Below are positions 24,979-34,292 of a stretch of 64,000 nt of DNA, in pieces. This DNA is from JANSWP01 sp041941305 (GTDB lineage: Bacteria; Bacteroidota; Bacteroidia; Chitinophagales; Saprospiraceae), in contig JBGTQJ010000003.1 of the NCBI GenBank assembly GCA_041941305.1, positions 124,001 to 188,000 on the forward strand, given 5' to 3'. Made by a program: the position numbers and the translations under genes. The notes beneath the pieces were generated by a model. It saw only the letters and a program-made list of their open reading frames with translations. It did not search any database and was not told the DNA's origin. The first letter of the stretch is position 1, and each line of letters begins with the position of its first letter.

Positions 24979-26046
24979 ATGGGTTTTCTTAATGACATGA
25001 AAAAATTGCTTTGGGCTAAAAAAGCAATTGCAAAAAATGCAGTCAACAATACGGTCGAAGCTGGTAAAGAGGCTGGAGAAGAATTGAAAGAAAAAGCAGA
25101 AGAAATGTATGAAAAAGCGAAAGAAAAAGCAGAAGACGTAGGCGAAGTAGTTAAAGAAAAAGCTACAGATGCGATGTACAAAGCCAGTGATTTGGTTGAT
25201 GACCTGGGTGCTAAAATCAGTCGTTCTGAAACTAGCGAAATCCAGAGTAGTGAAGATGTAATGGAAGATATTTTAAAGGATACGGAAGCGGTAAAAGAAA
25301 AACAGGCTGGTATGGAGTTGAAAAGTGAATACCTTCAGGATAATCCCTATACCGAAGGAAAAACTTTGGCTGGAACGGTAGGAGAGGAAATGATGAAAAC
25401 AGGGGAATCGCTGATGTCTAAAATCAAGCAAACAGCCAAGGATGTAGGGGATGCGATCGATTCCAATCCAATGGTAGAACAAGCCAAGAATGTTGCCGAA
25501 AATGTAGGGGACAAAGTCCTGGATACTGGCGAAAAATTTATGGAAAAATTCGGCGAAGCAGCTGAAAAAGTAGGTGAGGTTGTAATTGATAAAGGAGGGG
25601 AAGCTGTCGACAAAGCACAGAGTATTGCAGAAGAATTAGGGTCCAAAATTCTTAAAGCCAAAGACGATTTAATGACCAAGGCAGAAGCAGAAGCATCTAA
25701 ATCTGGTGATACCATGGATAGCATATTGAAAAAAGCCAAAGATCTGGCTGATAAGATGGAAGAAAAGGTAGCCGGAAAAACGGATAGTGAATTTGCCGAT
25801 ACACCAATCGATTTGTCAGAAAGCGAATTAGACAAAAAAGATAGCTTTTGGGAGAAGGCTGAAAAATTTGCAAGCGGTGACTATGATATGAAGGGTGATA
25901 AAAAGCCAACGGCAAATGAAGGAGAAATCACCATTCAAAAAGATCCAGATTACAAGCCCAAACTCAAAGAAGGAAATGTAAAAGGATTTGACGATTTGGA
26001 TGGAGATGGCAATGAGCTGATTGATGATGCGATTGTTGAGGAGTGA
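24979..26046 (+). CDS. LEA-like amphipathic helical repeat protein
   Basis: 355 residues, rich in Lys, Glu, Ala and Asp, with almost no aromatic or Cys residues. From about residue 35 to 300 it shows degenerate 11-residue helical repeats of the kind in group-3 late-embryogenesis-abundant proteins ('EELKEKAEEMYEKAKEKAEDV', 'AENVGDKVLDTGEKFMEKFGE'). Such proteins are disordered when hydrated and protect proteins or membranes during drying, freezing or osmotic stress. The C-terminus has an EF-hand or dockerin-like acidic loop, 'DDLDGDGNELIDD'. There is no signal peptide, so it should be cytoplasmic. The stress role is inferred from composition. Confidence 0.75.
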   Translation: MGFLNDMKKLLWAKKAIAKNAVNNTVEAGKEAGEELKEKAEEMYEKAKEKAEDVGEVVKEKATDAMYKASDLVDDLGAKISRSETSEIQSSEDVMEDILKDTEAVKEKQAGMELKSEYLQDNPYTEGKTLAGTVGEEMMKTGESLMSKIKQTAKDVGDAIDSNPMVEQAKNVAENVGDKVLDTGEKFMEKFGEAAEKVGEVVIDKGGEAVDKAQSIAEELGSKILKAKDDLMTKAEAEASKSGDTMDSILKKAKDLADKMEEKVAGKTDSEFADTPIDLSESELDKKDSFWEKAEKFASGDYDMKGDKKPTANEGEITIQKDPDYKPKLKEGNVKGFDDLDGDGNELIDDAIVEE

Positions 26047-26052
26047 TATTTT

Positions 26053-26101
26053 GGGTACTGGTTGCTGGTTATCTTGTTTCTTGTTTCTTGTTTCTTGCTT
26101 C
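26053..26101. repeat. Heptamer array (3x ttgtttc + ttgcttc)
   Basis: Directly after the LEA-like gene, 7-bp units run gtactgg, ttgctgg, ttatctt and then three exact ttgtttc copies (26074-26094) plus ttgcttc (26095-26101). No opposite arm was seen, so this member is one-sided. Downstream, a 6-bp hairpin tacgaa-aaga-ttcgta (26232-26247) lies in the same gap. Confidence 0.8.
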
Positions 26102-26329
26102 TTTCAGGAATCTGTGATCCTTTGAGAAATAATTTGTTTCTATTGCTAAAAATAAGGAAGGCTATTGATGATGAATTGAAGACAATTCAATAGGTTCTTT
26201 CGTTAAGGAATTTCTAAATAAGGTTAATGAATACGAAAAGATTCGTAGAGTTTTTTCTTTTTAGCAAAACTCCTTTATTATCGTCCACGAAATTTTTCGT
26301 ACAGAATGTGAAAACAATAAAGAAGGATT

Positions 26330-27205
26330 ATGAAATTCTTTGAAATCACCCTTGTTCTAATGATTTTCTCCAATTCCATTTTTGCCCAGGATATCGATTA
26401 TTACCCTCCTCACCGTAAAGAAATTAAAAAGGAATATTACGACCGTGGGAAATATTTTTTAGAAAATACCTACAAGCAGATGAAGGAAAATGAAAATGTC
26501 TGTTATGCAGATTATTGGAATATCGCCTTGGCTTATGCTTATATGGGGCAATCCAGTGATGAAATTGTTTCACTGCTTAAAAAATCGAAAGAAGATAATC
26601 CAGAGAATTTTTGCTTTATCGCAAATTATGGAATGAAGGACAAATCCTTGAAAGATTATATATTCTACAAAATATTGAAAGATGATTTTTTGGATATACT
26701 GGAAGGTTGTTCAAGCTCAAATGGGCAAACTCCAGAACCTTTAACATTAAAAGCAAGGTCTCATTACGATGGGTATAATTACGAATTAATTCAACAATTA
26801 AATGAACTAAAATTGAAGGATCAACAATATCGCGGTAAAGATGACTTTCTAAAAAACGAAGGAGCCATTCAAAAGCAAAGAATATTGGATACTGCCAATG
26901 AACGAGCAATTGAAAAGATGATTTATCAATACGGATATCCAGGAAAAACCTTGGTTGGCAAAGAATGGCGAGACATTGCCTGTGTCATTTTGGTACATGC
27001 CAATTCACTTGAAATACAAGAAGCCTTGCTTCCAATTATTGCCAAAAATGCGAATGATGGAGAATTGAGCAAAGGCATAGTCAGGATATTGGTAGACAAA
27101 ATTCAGTGGAAAAAAACGGGTAAGCAAATTTTTGGAACTCAAACGGGAATACCATTTGAAAGAGAAGCAAAAATTAGAGCTATTGAAAAAATGTATGGCT
27201 TGTAA
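26330..27205 (+). CDS. Secreted protein of unknown function
   Basis: 291 residues with a signal peptide ending 'ILVLMIFSNSIFAQ'-like (mature start at 'DIDYYPPHRKEIKKEYY'). The first part resembles a TPR-like helical region ('YADYWNIALAYAYMGQSSDEIVSLLKKSKEDNPENF'). The remainder is helical and charged, with 'GYPGKTLVGKEWRDIACVILVHA' and 'AKIRAIEKMYGL'. The family was not recognised and no catalytic motif was seen. It lies between the LEA-like gene and maeB on the same strand. Confidence 0.65.
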   Translation: MKFFEITLVLMIFSNSIFAQDIDYYPPHRKEIKKEYYDRGKYFLENTYKQMKENENVCYADYWNIALAYAYMGQSSDEIVSLLKKSKEDNPENFCFIANYGMKDKSLKDYIFYKILKDDFLDILEGCSSSNGQTPEPLTLKARSHYDGYNYELIQQLNELKLKDQQYRGKDDFLKNEGAIQKQRILDTANERAIEKMIYQYGYPGKTLVGKEWRDIACVILVHANSLEIQEALLPIIAKNANDGELSKGIVRILVDKIQWKKTGKQIFGTQTGIPFEREAKIRAIEKMYGL

Positions 27206-27281
27206 TCTGCAACCAGGTAAGTGAACCTTCCTGCCGACTCCTTTTCAAGTTAATCAAAATTGGTTTTTTTTGCAAAGCATG

Positions 27282-27289
27282 TACATTTG
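27282..27289 (+). promoter_or_regulatory. maeB promoter (-7 element)
   Basis: TACATTTG fits TAnnTTTG; a TTGG at 27260-27263, 18 bp upstream, can serve as the -33 element. Transcription would start near 27295, giving a leader of about 55 bases before ATG 27350. Confidence 0.55.
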
Positions 27290-27349
27290 CGCCAAATTTA
27301 AATATACACTCGATTGTATGACCAAAAATTGAAAACCAGATTAAAATTT

Positions 27350-29635
27350 ATGAACAAAAAGAAATTGCGAGAAGAGGCTTTATATTATCATGCTAAAGGC
27401 CGTCCTGGAAAAATTGAGGTGATACCTACCAAAGAAACTGCCAATCAGAGAGACCTTTCACTAGCTTATTCCCCTGGAGTAGCGGAGCCCTGTTTGGCAA
27501 TAGAAAAGTTCCCTTCCGATGTTTATAAATATACCGCAAAGGGCAACCTGGTCGCGGTCATCAGCAATGGAACTGCGGTATTGGGCTTGGGGGATATTGG
27601 TCCAGCAGCTGGAAAACCTGTAATGGAAGGAAAGGGACTTTTATTCAAAATATATGCTGATATTGATTGTTTTGATCTGGAGTTGGATACCAAAGATGTG
27701 GATGAGTTTGTCAGGACAGTCAAGATTTTGGAACCCACCTTTGGAGGTGTAAACCTGGAAGACATTTCAGCTCCAGCTTGTTTTGAAATTGAGGAAAGAT
27801 TGAAAAAGGAGTTGAACATACCAGTCATGCATGATGATCAACATGGAACGGCTATCATAAGTGGAGCAGCTATTTTGAATGCTTTGGAATTGGTTGGTAA
27901 AGACATTTCAAAAGCCAAATTTGTTGTCAATGGAGCTGGTGCTTCTGCAATTTCCTGCACCAGAATATATGTTTCTCTTGGAGCCAAAAAGGAAAACATT
28001 TTCATGTACGACAGTAAAGGGTTGATCCACCCTGATCGAGATAATTTGACTGGGAAAAAACCGGAATTTGTCAATGGAAATATGCCAGCTGATACCTCAC
28101 TGACGGATATTCTTAAAGGTGCTGATATTTTTATTGGACTTTCGAGAGGAAATGTTTTGAACAAGGAAATGGTGAAAGGAATGGCAGAAAACTGTATTAT
28201 TTTTGCAATGGCCAATCCAACTCCTGAGATCAATTATGAAGACGCTACTGAAGCCCGACCGGATTGCATCATGGCTACTGGCCGTTCAGATTATCCCAAT
28301 CAGGTCAATAATGTTTTGGGTTTTCCATTCATATTTAGAGGTGCGCTGGATGTAAGAGCCTCGGAAATTAATGAAGCCATGAAGCTCGCTGCAGTGCGTG
28401 CCTTGGCAGATTTGGCGAAAAAGCCGGTTCCAGATATTGTTAACCTGGCTTATGGAAATATCAATTTGAAATTTGGAAAGGATTACATCATTCCCAAACC
28501 CGTAGACCCCAGGTTAATTACCACCGTAGCTCCAGCAGTTGCCAAAGCCGCGATGGATTCAGGAGTCGCTCAGCATCCTGTCAAAGATTGGGAATCTTAT
28601 AAATCCGACTTATCCCAACGATTGGGTGCTGATCGAACACTCTCGAAAGTTATTGAGACTAAAGCCCGGCAGGATTTGAAGCGGGTGGTCTTTTCCGACG
28701 CGGAAAAACTGTCTGTATTAAAAGCAGTAAGAGTAGTGGTGGAAGAGAAAATCGCAAAACCTATCTTGCTGGGTAATCGGGAGGTGATAGAGTCGATTTT
28801 AAAGGAATATGATATAGTGTTGCCTGATGTCCCTATTATTGATCCAAAGAATCCCATTAATGCAGAAGAAGTCGAAAACCTCAAGGTTTATGGGCACACT
28901 TTGTATGAAAAGCGCAAGCGAAAAGGCTTGACCCTGGCCGGTGCAGCAGAGCGAATGAGGCGTCAGCATTTCTTTGGAGCTATGATGGTGGAAATGGGGG
29001 CAGCAGATGCGATGATAGGAGGGCTTACCCAAAATTATTCCCAGACATTGCGCCCGGCTTTGCAAATTATTGGTGCACGTGAGGGAGTCAAAAAAGTAGC
29101 CAGCGTTCATATCGTGATGACGAAAAATGGACCTTTATTTTTGGCAGATACGACCATAAATCATTTTCTGAATGCTGAAAATATTGCAGATATCACAGAA
29201 TTGGTAGCAGAACAAGTTGAGCGATTTAACATTCAACCCAAAATAGCCCTGGTCACCTACTCCAATTTTGGTTCTGTACCAAAAGGAGAGTCTGCAATGT
29301 TGATGCGTGAAGCAACCAGCATCCTGCATCAACGCCATCCTGAGTGGATTGTGGATGGAGAAATGCAGGCACATGCAGCTTTAAATCCCGAACTATTGGA
29401 TGAGTTTTACCCATTTTCAAAATTAAAAGGACATCGTGCCAATACCCTGATATTCCCAAGCCTTTCGGCCGCAAATATTGCGTATAATTTACTGAATCAG
29501 GCTGCTGAAATGGATACAATAGGTCCAATTCTTTTGGGCTTGAAAAAGCCTGTCCATGTACTTCAGTTGGGGGCTAGTGTCCGTCAAATTGTAGAAATGA
29601 CAGGTATCGCTGCAGTGCATGCTCAGAGATCTTAA
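27350..29635 (+). CDS. maeB: NADP-dependent malic enzyme (malic enzyme-phosphotransacetylase-like fusion)
   Basis: Start at ATG 27350 gives 761 residues, close to E. coli MaeB. The N-terminal ~430 residues are malic enzyme: 'SLAYSPGVAEPC', 'SNGTAVLGLGDIG', metal-binding 'HDDQHGTAI', and nucleotide-binding 'FVVNGAGASAISC'. The C-terminal ~325 residues resemble phosphate acetyltransferase ('PILLGNREVIESILKEY', 'GAAERMRRQHFFGAMMVEMGAADAMIGG'), which in MaeB is regulatory rather than catalytic. It decarboxylates malate to pyruvate with NADPH production. It has its own promoter and is followed by the globin gene. Confidence 0.96.
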   Translation: MNKKKLREEALYYHAKGRPGKIEVIPTKETANQRDLSLAYSPGVAEPCLAIEKFPSDVYKYTAKGNLVAVISNGTAVLGLGDIGPAAGKPVMEGKGLLFKIYADIDCFDLELDTKDVDEFVRTVKILEPTFGGVNLEDISAPACFEIEERLKKELNIPVMHDDQHGTAIISGAAILNALELVGKDISKAKFVVNGAGASAISCTRIYVSLGAKKENIFMYDSKGLIHPDRDNLTGKKPEFVNGNMPADTSLTDILKGADIFIGLSRGNVLNKEMVKGMAENCIIFAMANPTPEINYEDATEARPDCIMATGRSDYPNQVNNVLGFPFIFRGALDVRASEINEAMKLAAVRALADLAKKPVPDIVNLAYGNINLKFGKDYIIPKPVDPRLITTVAPAVAKAAMDSGVAQHPVKDWESYKSDLSQRLGADRTLSKVIETKARQDLKRVVFSDAEKLSVLKAVRVVVEEKIAKPILLGNREVIESILKEYDIVLPDVPIIDPKNPINAEEVENLKVYGHTLYEKRKRKGLTLAGAAERMRRQHFFGAMMVEMGAADAMIGGLTQNYSQTLRPALQIIGAREGVKKVASVHIVMTKNGPLFLADTTINHFLNAENIADITELVAEQVERFNIQPKIALVTYSNFGSVPKGESAMLMREATSILHQRHPEWIVDGEMQAHAALNPELLDEFYPFSKLKGHRANTLIFPSLSAANIAYNLLNQAAEMDTIGPILLGLKKPVHVLQLGASVRQIVEMTGIAAVHAQRS

Positions 29636-29741
29636 AACCACTTTAGTTTTGCCTTGAATGCTTGACTCAAAAAACATTCACACTCACTCAACAATTATCC
29701 CAATTGACTCAATTTTGGATGATTCGTCCATTAATTGAATT

Positions 29742-29749
29742 TAGTTTTG
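29742..29749 (+). promoter_or_regulatory. Candidate -7 element of the globin gene
   Basis: TAGTTTTG matches TAnnTTTG 31 bases before the globin ATG. The nearest TTTTGG lies 23-24 bp upstream, which is wider than usual. Confidence 0.35.
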
Positions 29750-29780
29750 GTGTTTTATAAAAACCTTTAAAAACACAATC

Positions 29781-30203
29781 ATGACAACAGAACAAGTTCA
29801 ATTAGTCCAGGAATCCTGGAAAAAAGTATTGCCCATTGCTGCACAGGCTGGACAATTGTTTTATGGACGCCTTTTCGAAATTGCCCCTCAGGTTCGGGGT
29901 ATGTTTAAAGAAGACATTACCGACCAATCCAAAAAATTGATGGGAATTTTGGCAGTCGTCGTTTCCAAATTACACAGGCTGGATAGCATTATCGATGAAG
30001 TAAAAAAATTGGGAGCCCGTCATAATAAGTATGATGTAAAACCAGAACATTATCAACCTGTTGCTGAAGCCCTTCTCTGGACTTTGGAACAAGGACTTGG
30101 TGATGCATGGAATGAAAAATTGAAAGAAGCATGGACCGCTGCCTATATGACCTTGGCTGGTGCAATGATTGAAGCACAAAAAGAAGAGTTGGTTTTGGCT
30201 TGA
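29781..30203 (+). CDS. Single-domain haemoglobin (globin)
   Basis: 140 residues spanning one 3/3 globin fold. F42 ('VRGMF') fits the invariant CD1 phenylalanine and H81 ('LGARHNKYDV') the proximal F8 haem ligand; Q50 sits at the distal E7 position, as in Vitreoscilla haemoglobin. 'EHYQPVAEALLWTLEQGLGDAW' is the usual G helix. There is no reductase domain, so this is not a flavohaemoglobin. Likely roles are oxygen or nitric-oxide chemistry in the cytoplasm; which one cannot be told. It converges on the S41 peptidase gene. Confidence 0.93.
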   Translation: MTTEQVQLVQESWKKVLPIAAQAGQLFYGRLFEIAPQVRGMFKEDITDQSKKLMGILAVVVSKLHRLDSIIDEVKKLGARHNKYDVKPEHYQPVAEALLWTLEQGLGDAWNEKLKEAWTAAYMTLAGAMIEAQKEELVLA

Positions 30204-30273
30204 TTCCTTTTCAATGCTATATCCATGTAACTTTTAGGAGGCTCATCAAAAGATAATATTTGTTCAATGGTTT

Positions 30274-30346
30274 AAAATTGTTCAATTTGTATGGTGTCAA
30301 TAATAAAAATTTGAAATCAAGGTTTTTGAACAATTTTGAACCTTGA
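30274..30346. terminator. Overlapping alternative hairpins between convergent genes
   Basis: aaaattgttcaa (30274-30285) pairs perfectly with ttgaacaatttt (30326-30337). The second arm is also the loop of a different perfect stem, tcaaggtt (30317-30324) with aaccttga (30339-30346). The two folds exclude one another. Their position between the converging globin and peptidase genes suggests termination in both directions. Confidence 0.55.
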
Positions 30347-30434
30347 GCCAATTTTGATGCTGCCCAAGATCATCTTTTTATTCCTTACAGGCATCACCTG
30401 GAGACAAGGTCAAGCCCCAATTCCCTAAATTTCT

Positions 30435-31847
30435 TCAATTATCCTCTTCCAGCAATTCAAGAGCTTTCTCTAGCTGTTGGTCCACATTCAGCCTAAATGA
30501 TTCGAGGTCAATCGAACTGGAAACATGAGGTTTCAATAAGGTATTTGGTTCCTGAATGCCTGGTTTGACCTGATGTTGAAATTCCATCATGGGAATTGTT
30601 ATCCGAAATCCCGAATTTTTTAAACGAATGACTTTAAAATATCCTCCATAGGTTTTGTGAAACCCACCTCCTGAGGTCGTGCCCACCAGGGTAGCTCTTT
30701 GTTCAGATTTTAGGATTGCACTTACAATACTAGAGGCAGATAGACTTGTATGATTTATTAATAACATTAGCTCTCCATTGAATTGGTATCTTTTGGATGG
30801 TTTAATCTTTCTGTTGAATCGATTCAATATTACCCAGTCACCTTCCTTTTCTTTTTTTTGGAATAAAAGAACGATCTTTTGCAGAAGACCTAAGTTTCTC
30901 GCGGCTGATTTTTTTATGCGAACCTGTTTGGATATAGAAAACTCTTCAGCAATTAAATATTGTAACAGTCTCTTTTGATTGATATAGGCACCCCCAAGAT
31001 TATTTCTTAAATCAATAATTAAGTCCTGCAAGCCTAATTCCTCTAATTCCCTAAATGCCTTCTTTATTTTGCTTCCATAGATAATTTGAAAAGCATCGTA
31101 AGCACTAAATGATTTGATGTTGAGAATTCCTGCTCTGGAAATGGAGTCTTGTCTAAGTTCAATGGTGCTGGATTTTCCCTTGAAGCTTTTTATATTCTTG
31201 CCTTCAATCTTGATTATTCTGGGTTCTGAATGGCTGTTTTCCTGAATTTCAATATCAAAAGATGGTCCGCCTCCATATAAATAAAGGTACCTCAGTTGGA
31301 ATAATTGTACAGTTAATTGTCGCTCGATCATCGGATTAGGAAAATCTGTACCACCATGGAAACTGGTGAGTTTTGTAATAATGGTATCTATATGTGCTCC
31401 ATTAATTGACAAAAGCTGACTTCCTTTTTTCAATGAACTATCTATAATTTCGTAATCTTCTTTTAGTACGACCTTCCCACCAATTATTTGCAGCCTAATA
31501 GGGAAAATGCCCTTCAGGTCTTTGGATTTCATCTTCCTGGGATATATGACTGTATGACTACAATCAATAATGTCTATAATTTCCGATATAGTATGAAAAA
31601 ATGGTGTGGTATTCCAATTATCTGGAAGCGCTGTCCTTATTTGTTTTGTCAAACTTTCAATGCTTTGCTTTGCTGGGCCTGATTGTATAGCTGGATGAAA
31701 TTGAAGTAGTTGTTGCTCCAAACGAATTAAATCCTCCAGCATTTCTGCTTTTGTAATCTCTTGGCCTTGAGAATGGACAATAGGAATAAAAGCTGTCAGT
31801 AAAATTACCGCATTGAATATTGAGCGTATGTTAATGAGTATTTGCAT
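30435..31847 (-). CDS. S41-family (tail-specific-like) peptidase, secreted
   Basis: Start placed at ATG 31847, giving a signal peptide ending 'ILLTAFIPIVHSQ'. A PDZ-like region ('GSQLLSINGAHIDTIITKL') is followed by the S41 core: 'GLQDLIIDLRNNLGGAYINQ', 'LMLLINHTSLSASSIVSAIL' with the catalytic-serine segment, and 'ATLVGTTSGGGFHKTYGG'. S41 enzymes cut exported proteins from the C-terminal side. The serine motif departs from the usual 'SSAE/SASE' pattern, so activity should not be assumed. The enzyme would act in the periplasm or outside the cell. Confidence 0.8.
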   Translation of the reverse strand: MQILINIRSIFNAVILLTAFIPIVHSQGQEITKAEMLEDLIRLEQQLLQFHPAIQSGPAKQSIESLTKQIRTALPDNWNTTPFFHTISEIIDIIDCSHTVIYPRKMKSKDLKGIFPIRLQIIGGKVVLKEDYEIIDSSLKKGSQLLSINGAHIDTIITKLTSFHGGTDFPNPMIERQLTVQLFQLRYLYLYGGGPSFDIEIQENSHSEPRIIKIEGKNIKSFKGKSSTIELRQDSISRAGILNIKSFSAYDAFQIIYGSKIKKAFRELEELGLQDLIIDLRNNLGGAYINQKRLLQYLIAEEFSISKQVRIKKSAARNLGLLQKIVLLFQKKEKEGDWVILNRFNRKIKPSKRYQFNGELMLLINHTSLSASSIVSAILKSEQRATLVGTTSGGGFHKTYGGYFKVIRLKNSGFRITIPMMEFQHQVKPGIQEPNTLLKPHVSSSIDLESFRLNVDQQLEKALELLEEDN

Positions 31848-31966
31848 AAAGAACGGAAAATTAGAAAAACCCTTTGAGTTTAATCCTCCAACGCTTCCTT
31901 TTCTATATATTCCAGTAGTGATTAATTGAGAAAAAATCATCATTCTTAACTTTGTCTCACCCTATT

Positions 31967-32003
31967 AATTCACGGGGTTCTTTTGAGAGAGCTTCCGTGA
32001 ATT
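31967..32003. repeat. Hairpin after the flavin-fold gene
   Basis: aattcacgg (31967-31975) and ccgtgaatt (31995-32003) pair perfectly with a 19-nt loop, 37 bases past the stop of the minus-strand gene ending at 32040. A T-run follows only on the plus strand, so its role as a terminator for that gene is uncertain. Confidence 0.45.
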
Positions 32004-32039
32004 TTTCTGATAAGCAAAAAGGTGTACTAAAATGGGTAA

Positions 32040-32633
32040 TTAGACTTTATTCCAAGGAGCGAACGATAATATCGGTAAGTGTTGAGTCATTTTCCCTACT
32101 CTGGCAGGTTCCGCTTTTTCAAAGTGAATCTCTCTAACAAAAGGTGCATTGACCCACAGAAAATTATAGCCCTTCGTTCCTTTAAATCTTTTGAACCTTC
32201 GACGTAATCGACTGATTTCTATTTCTGAAGCTTTCCTCCTTTCACCAAGTGTACCATATAATTTAATGGCAGGATAGCTCCCAAATTTCCCCTGAAACAG
32301 TGCTTTTATCCAAAACCACTTTCCACTATTCACCGCCAGCACACATACATTTTTATTCTTTTTACCATTAGCTCTTATGTTGGAAGAGAAGATTTCAAAA
32401 TAAAAACCAGTTTGGTCTCGATTTAAAAATAATGAACCAATAGGTGTTATTGTTGGAAATTGATGTTCATCTACAGTTGCAATTGAAACATGGAGATTGG
32501 TGCTGAAGCTTTCCCTGAAATGTTTTCTAATGGAGTCCCATTGTTGTTGAAGGTTTTCATTCATTTCTTTCAAATTTTTCTGAAAGTTATGAATTTTCTG
32601 AAAATTACTATCCTTTTGATAAGGATTTTTCAT
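32040..32633 (-). CDS. Pyridoxamine 5'-phosphate oxidase-like (FMN-binding split barrel) protein
   Basis: 197 residues. After a helical N-terminus the core reads 'NLHVSIATVDEHQFPTITPIGSLFLNRDQTGFYFEIFSSN', 'VCVLAVNSGKWFWIKALFQGKF' and 'AIKLYGTLGERRKAS', which is the split-barrel pattern of PNPOx-like flavoproteins and haem-utilisation relatives. Cofactor and substrate are unknown. Its ATG overlaps the TGA of the upstream gene in an ATGA arrangement, indicating translational coupling and supporting this start over the internal ATG at 32564. Confidence 0.7.
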   Translation of the reverse strand: MKNPYQKDSNFQKIHNFQKNLKEMNENLQQQWDSIRKHFRESFSTNLHVSIATVDEHQFPTITPIGSLFLNRDQTGFYFEIFSSNIRANGKKNKNVCVLAVNSGKWFWIKALFQGKFGSYPAIKLYGTLGERRKASEIEISRLRRRFKRFKGTKGYNFLWVNAPFVREIHFEKAEPARVGKMTQHLPILSFAPWNKV

Positions 32634-33424
32634 TTTTTGTATTCTAGTTCATTCCCCAATCCATCCAAAAAACCGGTTTTCCCATCTGCTTCAAATTCTG
32701 CCAAAACTTTCCGGTTGAATCTGGAAATTCCTGAATCCCAGCCATCCAACTTTATACCTTTTGACAATTTGATATTGTTGTATTTATAATCCGTCAATAA
32801 TTTCCCATCTTGGTTGACCAGGGCATATTTGTTGTTTTTATATTGAAAGCCTGTATTAGATACCAATTGTCCAATACTGTCATAGGTTATCATGGCATGC
32901 GGGTGTCCATCTTTGTAATCCTGATAAACCAATTTACGTCCTTCCCAATTTGGTACAGTTTGTTCTACCTTTTCAAGGTTTTTGCCATTGTAGGTGAAAT
33001 GGGTATTTGCCTTGAGTGAACCCTTGGTTGCTGTTTCTTGAAGAATATTTAAAACCCTGCCTTTTTTATCTGTTTCCACCCTGGAACGGAAAGCTAATTC
33101 TCCTTTGGGGCGTTTGTATTGTACCGTTGCCCAATATCCCTTTTCATCATACCGAAATTCCCTCTTGTGCATATAGAAAGTTGGAAAAAAGAAATCATAG
33201 ATTTCCACCAGATTGCCCCGTTCATCGTATTGTTCCATAGTACCAATTAGGTAATCCTTCTGTTTGAAAATCCACTCAGAAAGTCGCTCATTCATATCAA
33301 AAGTTGCTGTGAAAACCTGATAGGGATTGCCTTTGGTAAAACTTCCTGTAATTTGAGGGATGGGCTGCTGAGCAAATAGTTGAGAGGTAAGAAATAATAG
33401 AAAGAGGAAAAGTAGATTGGACAT
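32630..33424 (-). CDS. Secreted protein of unknown function with RHS/YD-like strands
   Basis: 264 residues from ATG 33424 with signal peptide 'MSNLLFLFLLFLTSQLFAQ'. The mature protein has repeated beta-hairpin units of the type 'YDERGNLVEIYDF', 'YDEKGYWATVQY', 'TDKKGRVLNILQE', 'YDSIGQLVSNTGFQY', reminiscent of YD or MORN-like repeats. It ends with 'FEADGKTGFLDGLGNELEYKK'. No enzyme motif is seen. It is translationally coupled to the flavin-fold gene and divergent from the lipoprotein gene at 33497. Confidence 0.7.
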   Translation of the reverse strand: MSNLLFLFLLFLTSQLFAQQPIPQITGSFTKGNPYQVFTATFDMNERLSEWIFKQKDYLIGTMEQYDERGNLVEIYDFFFPTFYMHKREFRYDEKGYWATVQYKRPKGELAFRSRVETDKKGRVLNILQETATKGSLKANTHFTYNGKNLEKVEQTVPNWEGRKLVYQDYKDGHPHAMITYDSIGQLVSNTGFQYKNNKYALVNQDGKLLTDYKYNNIKLSKGIKLDGWDSGISRFNRKVLAEFEADGKTGFLDGLGNELEYKK

Positions 33425-33496
33425 TTTTTGAAATTTTGTTGCAAAGGAAATCAATCTTTGATTAAGGCCAAATCAGAATTTGGCTATTTTCACCCC

Positions 33497-34279
33497 ATGA
33501 AAAATCGACTTCCAATATTTTCCCTATTACTATTCGCTGCTGTTTTCTTATTTCTTTCTTGCCATACTGAGCAATCATCGGATCAGGATCCTTATCAACA
33601 TATCCAAAATGTGGAAGTCCAAACACTCCTAAAAAAAGCCATAGAAGCAGCTGGAGGCTTGCATAACTGGAAAAATATAAAGAAGCTCAATTTCAAAAAA
33701 GATTTTAAATTATTAGACTCCACAGGAACGGTAGAGCGCTCAGCACTTCAACTTCATAATTATGTGTTTGATCCACAGGAACATATTAAAATCAGTTGGC
33801 GAGATAGCTTAAATCATTCCATTGTCTCCCTCAATGGCAATGTCTCCAAAATTGTTAATGGAAAGGTAGATACCTTAGCCAATGCTACTTCCCTTAAAAA
33901 TACTGTGGCGGCCGCAACCTTCGTCATCAGCATCCCTTTCAAGTTATTGGATGGAGGTGTGCAAATGACTTATCAGGGATTAGATACATTAGCTAATGGA
34001 AAAGTGGTGCATGTGCTCAAAGCCATCTACGATACTGAACTTCATGAAAATCACAGTACACCTGATACCTGGTGGCATTACTTCGATCAGGAGACCTATC
34101 GCCAATTGGGCTATTTGGTTTTTCACGTTGACCATTTCAGCTATGTGGAGAACCTGAGTTTTGAGGAAGTGAATGGTTTTGTTTTACCTAAAGAAAGAAA
34201 AAGCTATCGCGCAGATAGTTTGAGAAATATCAAGTATTTAAGAGCAGCTTATGTGTATTCAGATTACACCCTTCATTAA
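33497..34279 (+). CDS. Lipoprotein of unknown function
   Basis: 260 residues from ATG 33497. The signal 'MKNRLPIFSLLLFAAVFLFLSCHTEQ' contains a lipobox (C22). The mature part begins with a helix 'QTLLKKAIEAAGGLHNWKNIKKLNFKKDFKLLDSTG' and continues as beta-strands ('HIKISWRDSLNHSIVSLNGNVSKIVNG'), reminiscent of LolA/LolB-like half-barrels that bind lipids. The closing segment 'VNGFVLPKERKSYRADSLRNIKYLRAAYVYSDY' fits the same fold. The specific family was not recognised. It is the only plus-strand gene between two minus-strand clusters. Confidence 0.7.
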   Translation: MKNRLPIFSLLLFAAVFLFLSCHTEQSSDQDPYQHIQNVEVQTLLKKAIEAAGGLHNWKNIKKLNFKKDFKLLDSTGTVERSALQLHNYVFDPQEHIKISWRDSLNHSIVSLNGNVSKIVNGKVDTLANATSLKNTVAAATFVISIPFKLLDGGVQMTYQGLDTLANGKVVHVLKAIYDTELHENHSTPDTWWHYFDQETYRQLGYLVFHVDHFSYVENLSFEEVNGFVLPKERKSYRADSLRNIKYLRAAYVYSDYTLH

Positions 34280-34292
34280 TACTACGATGCTG

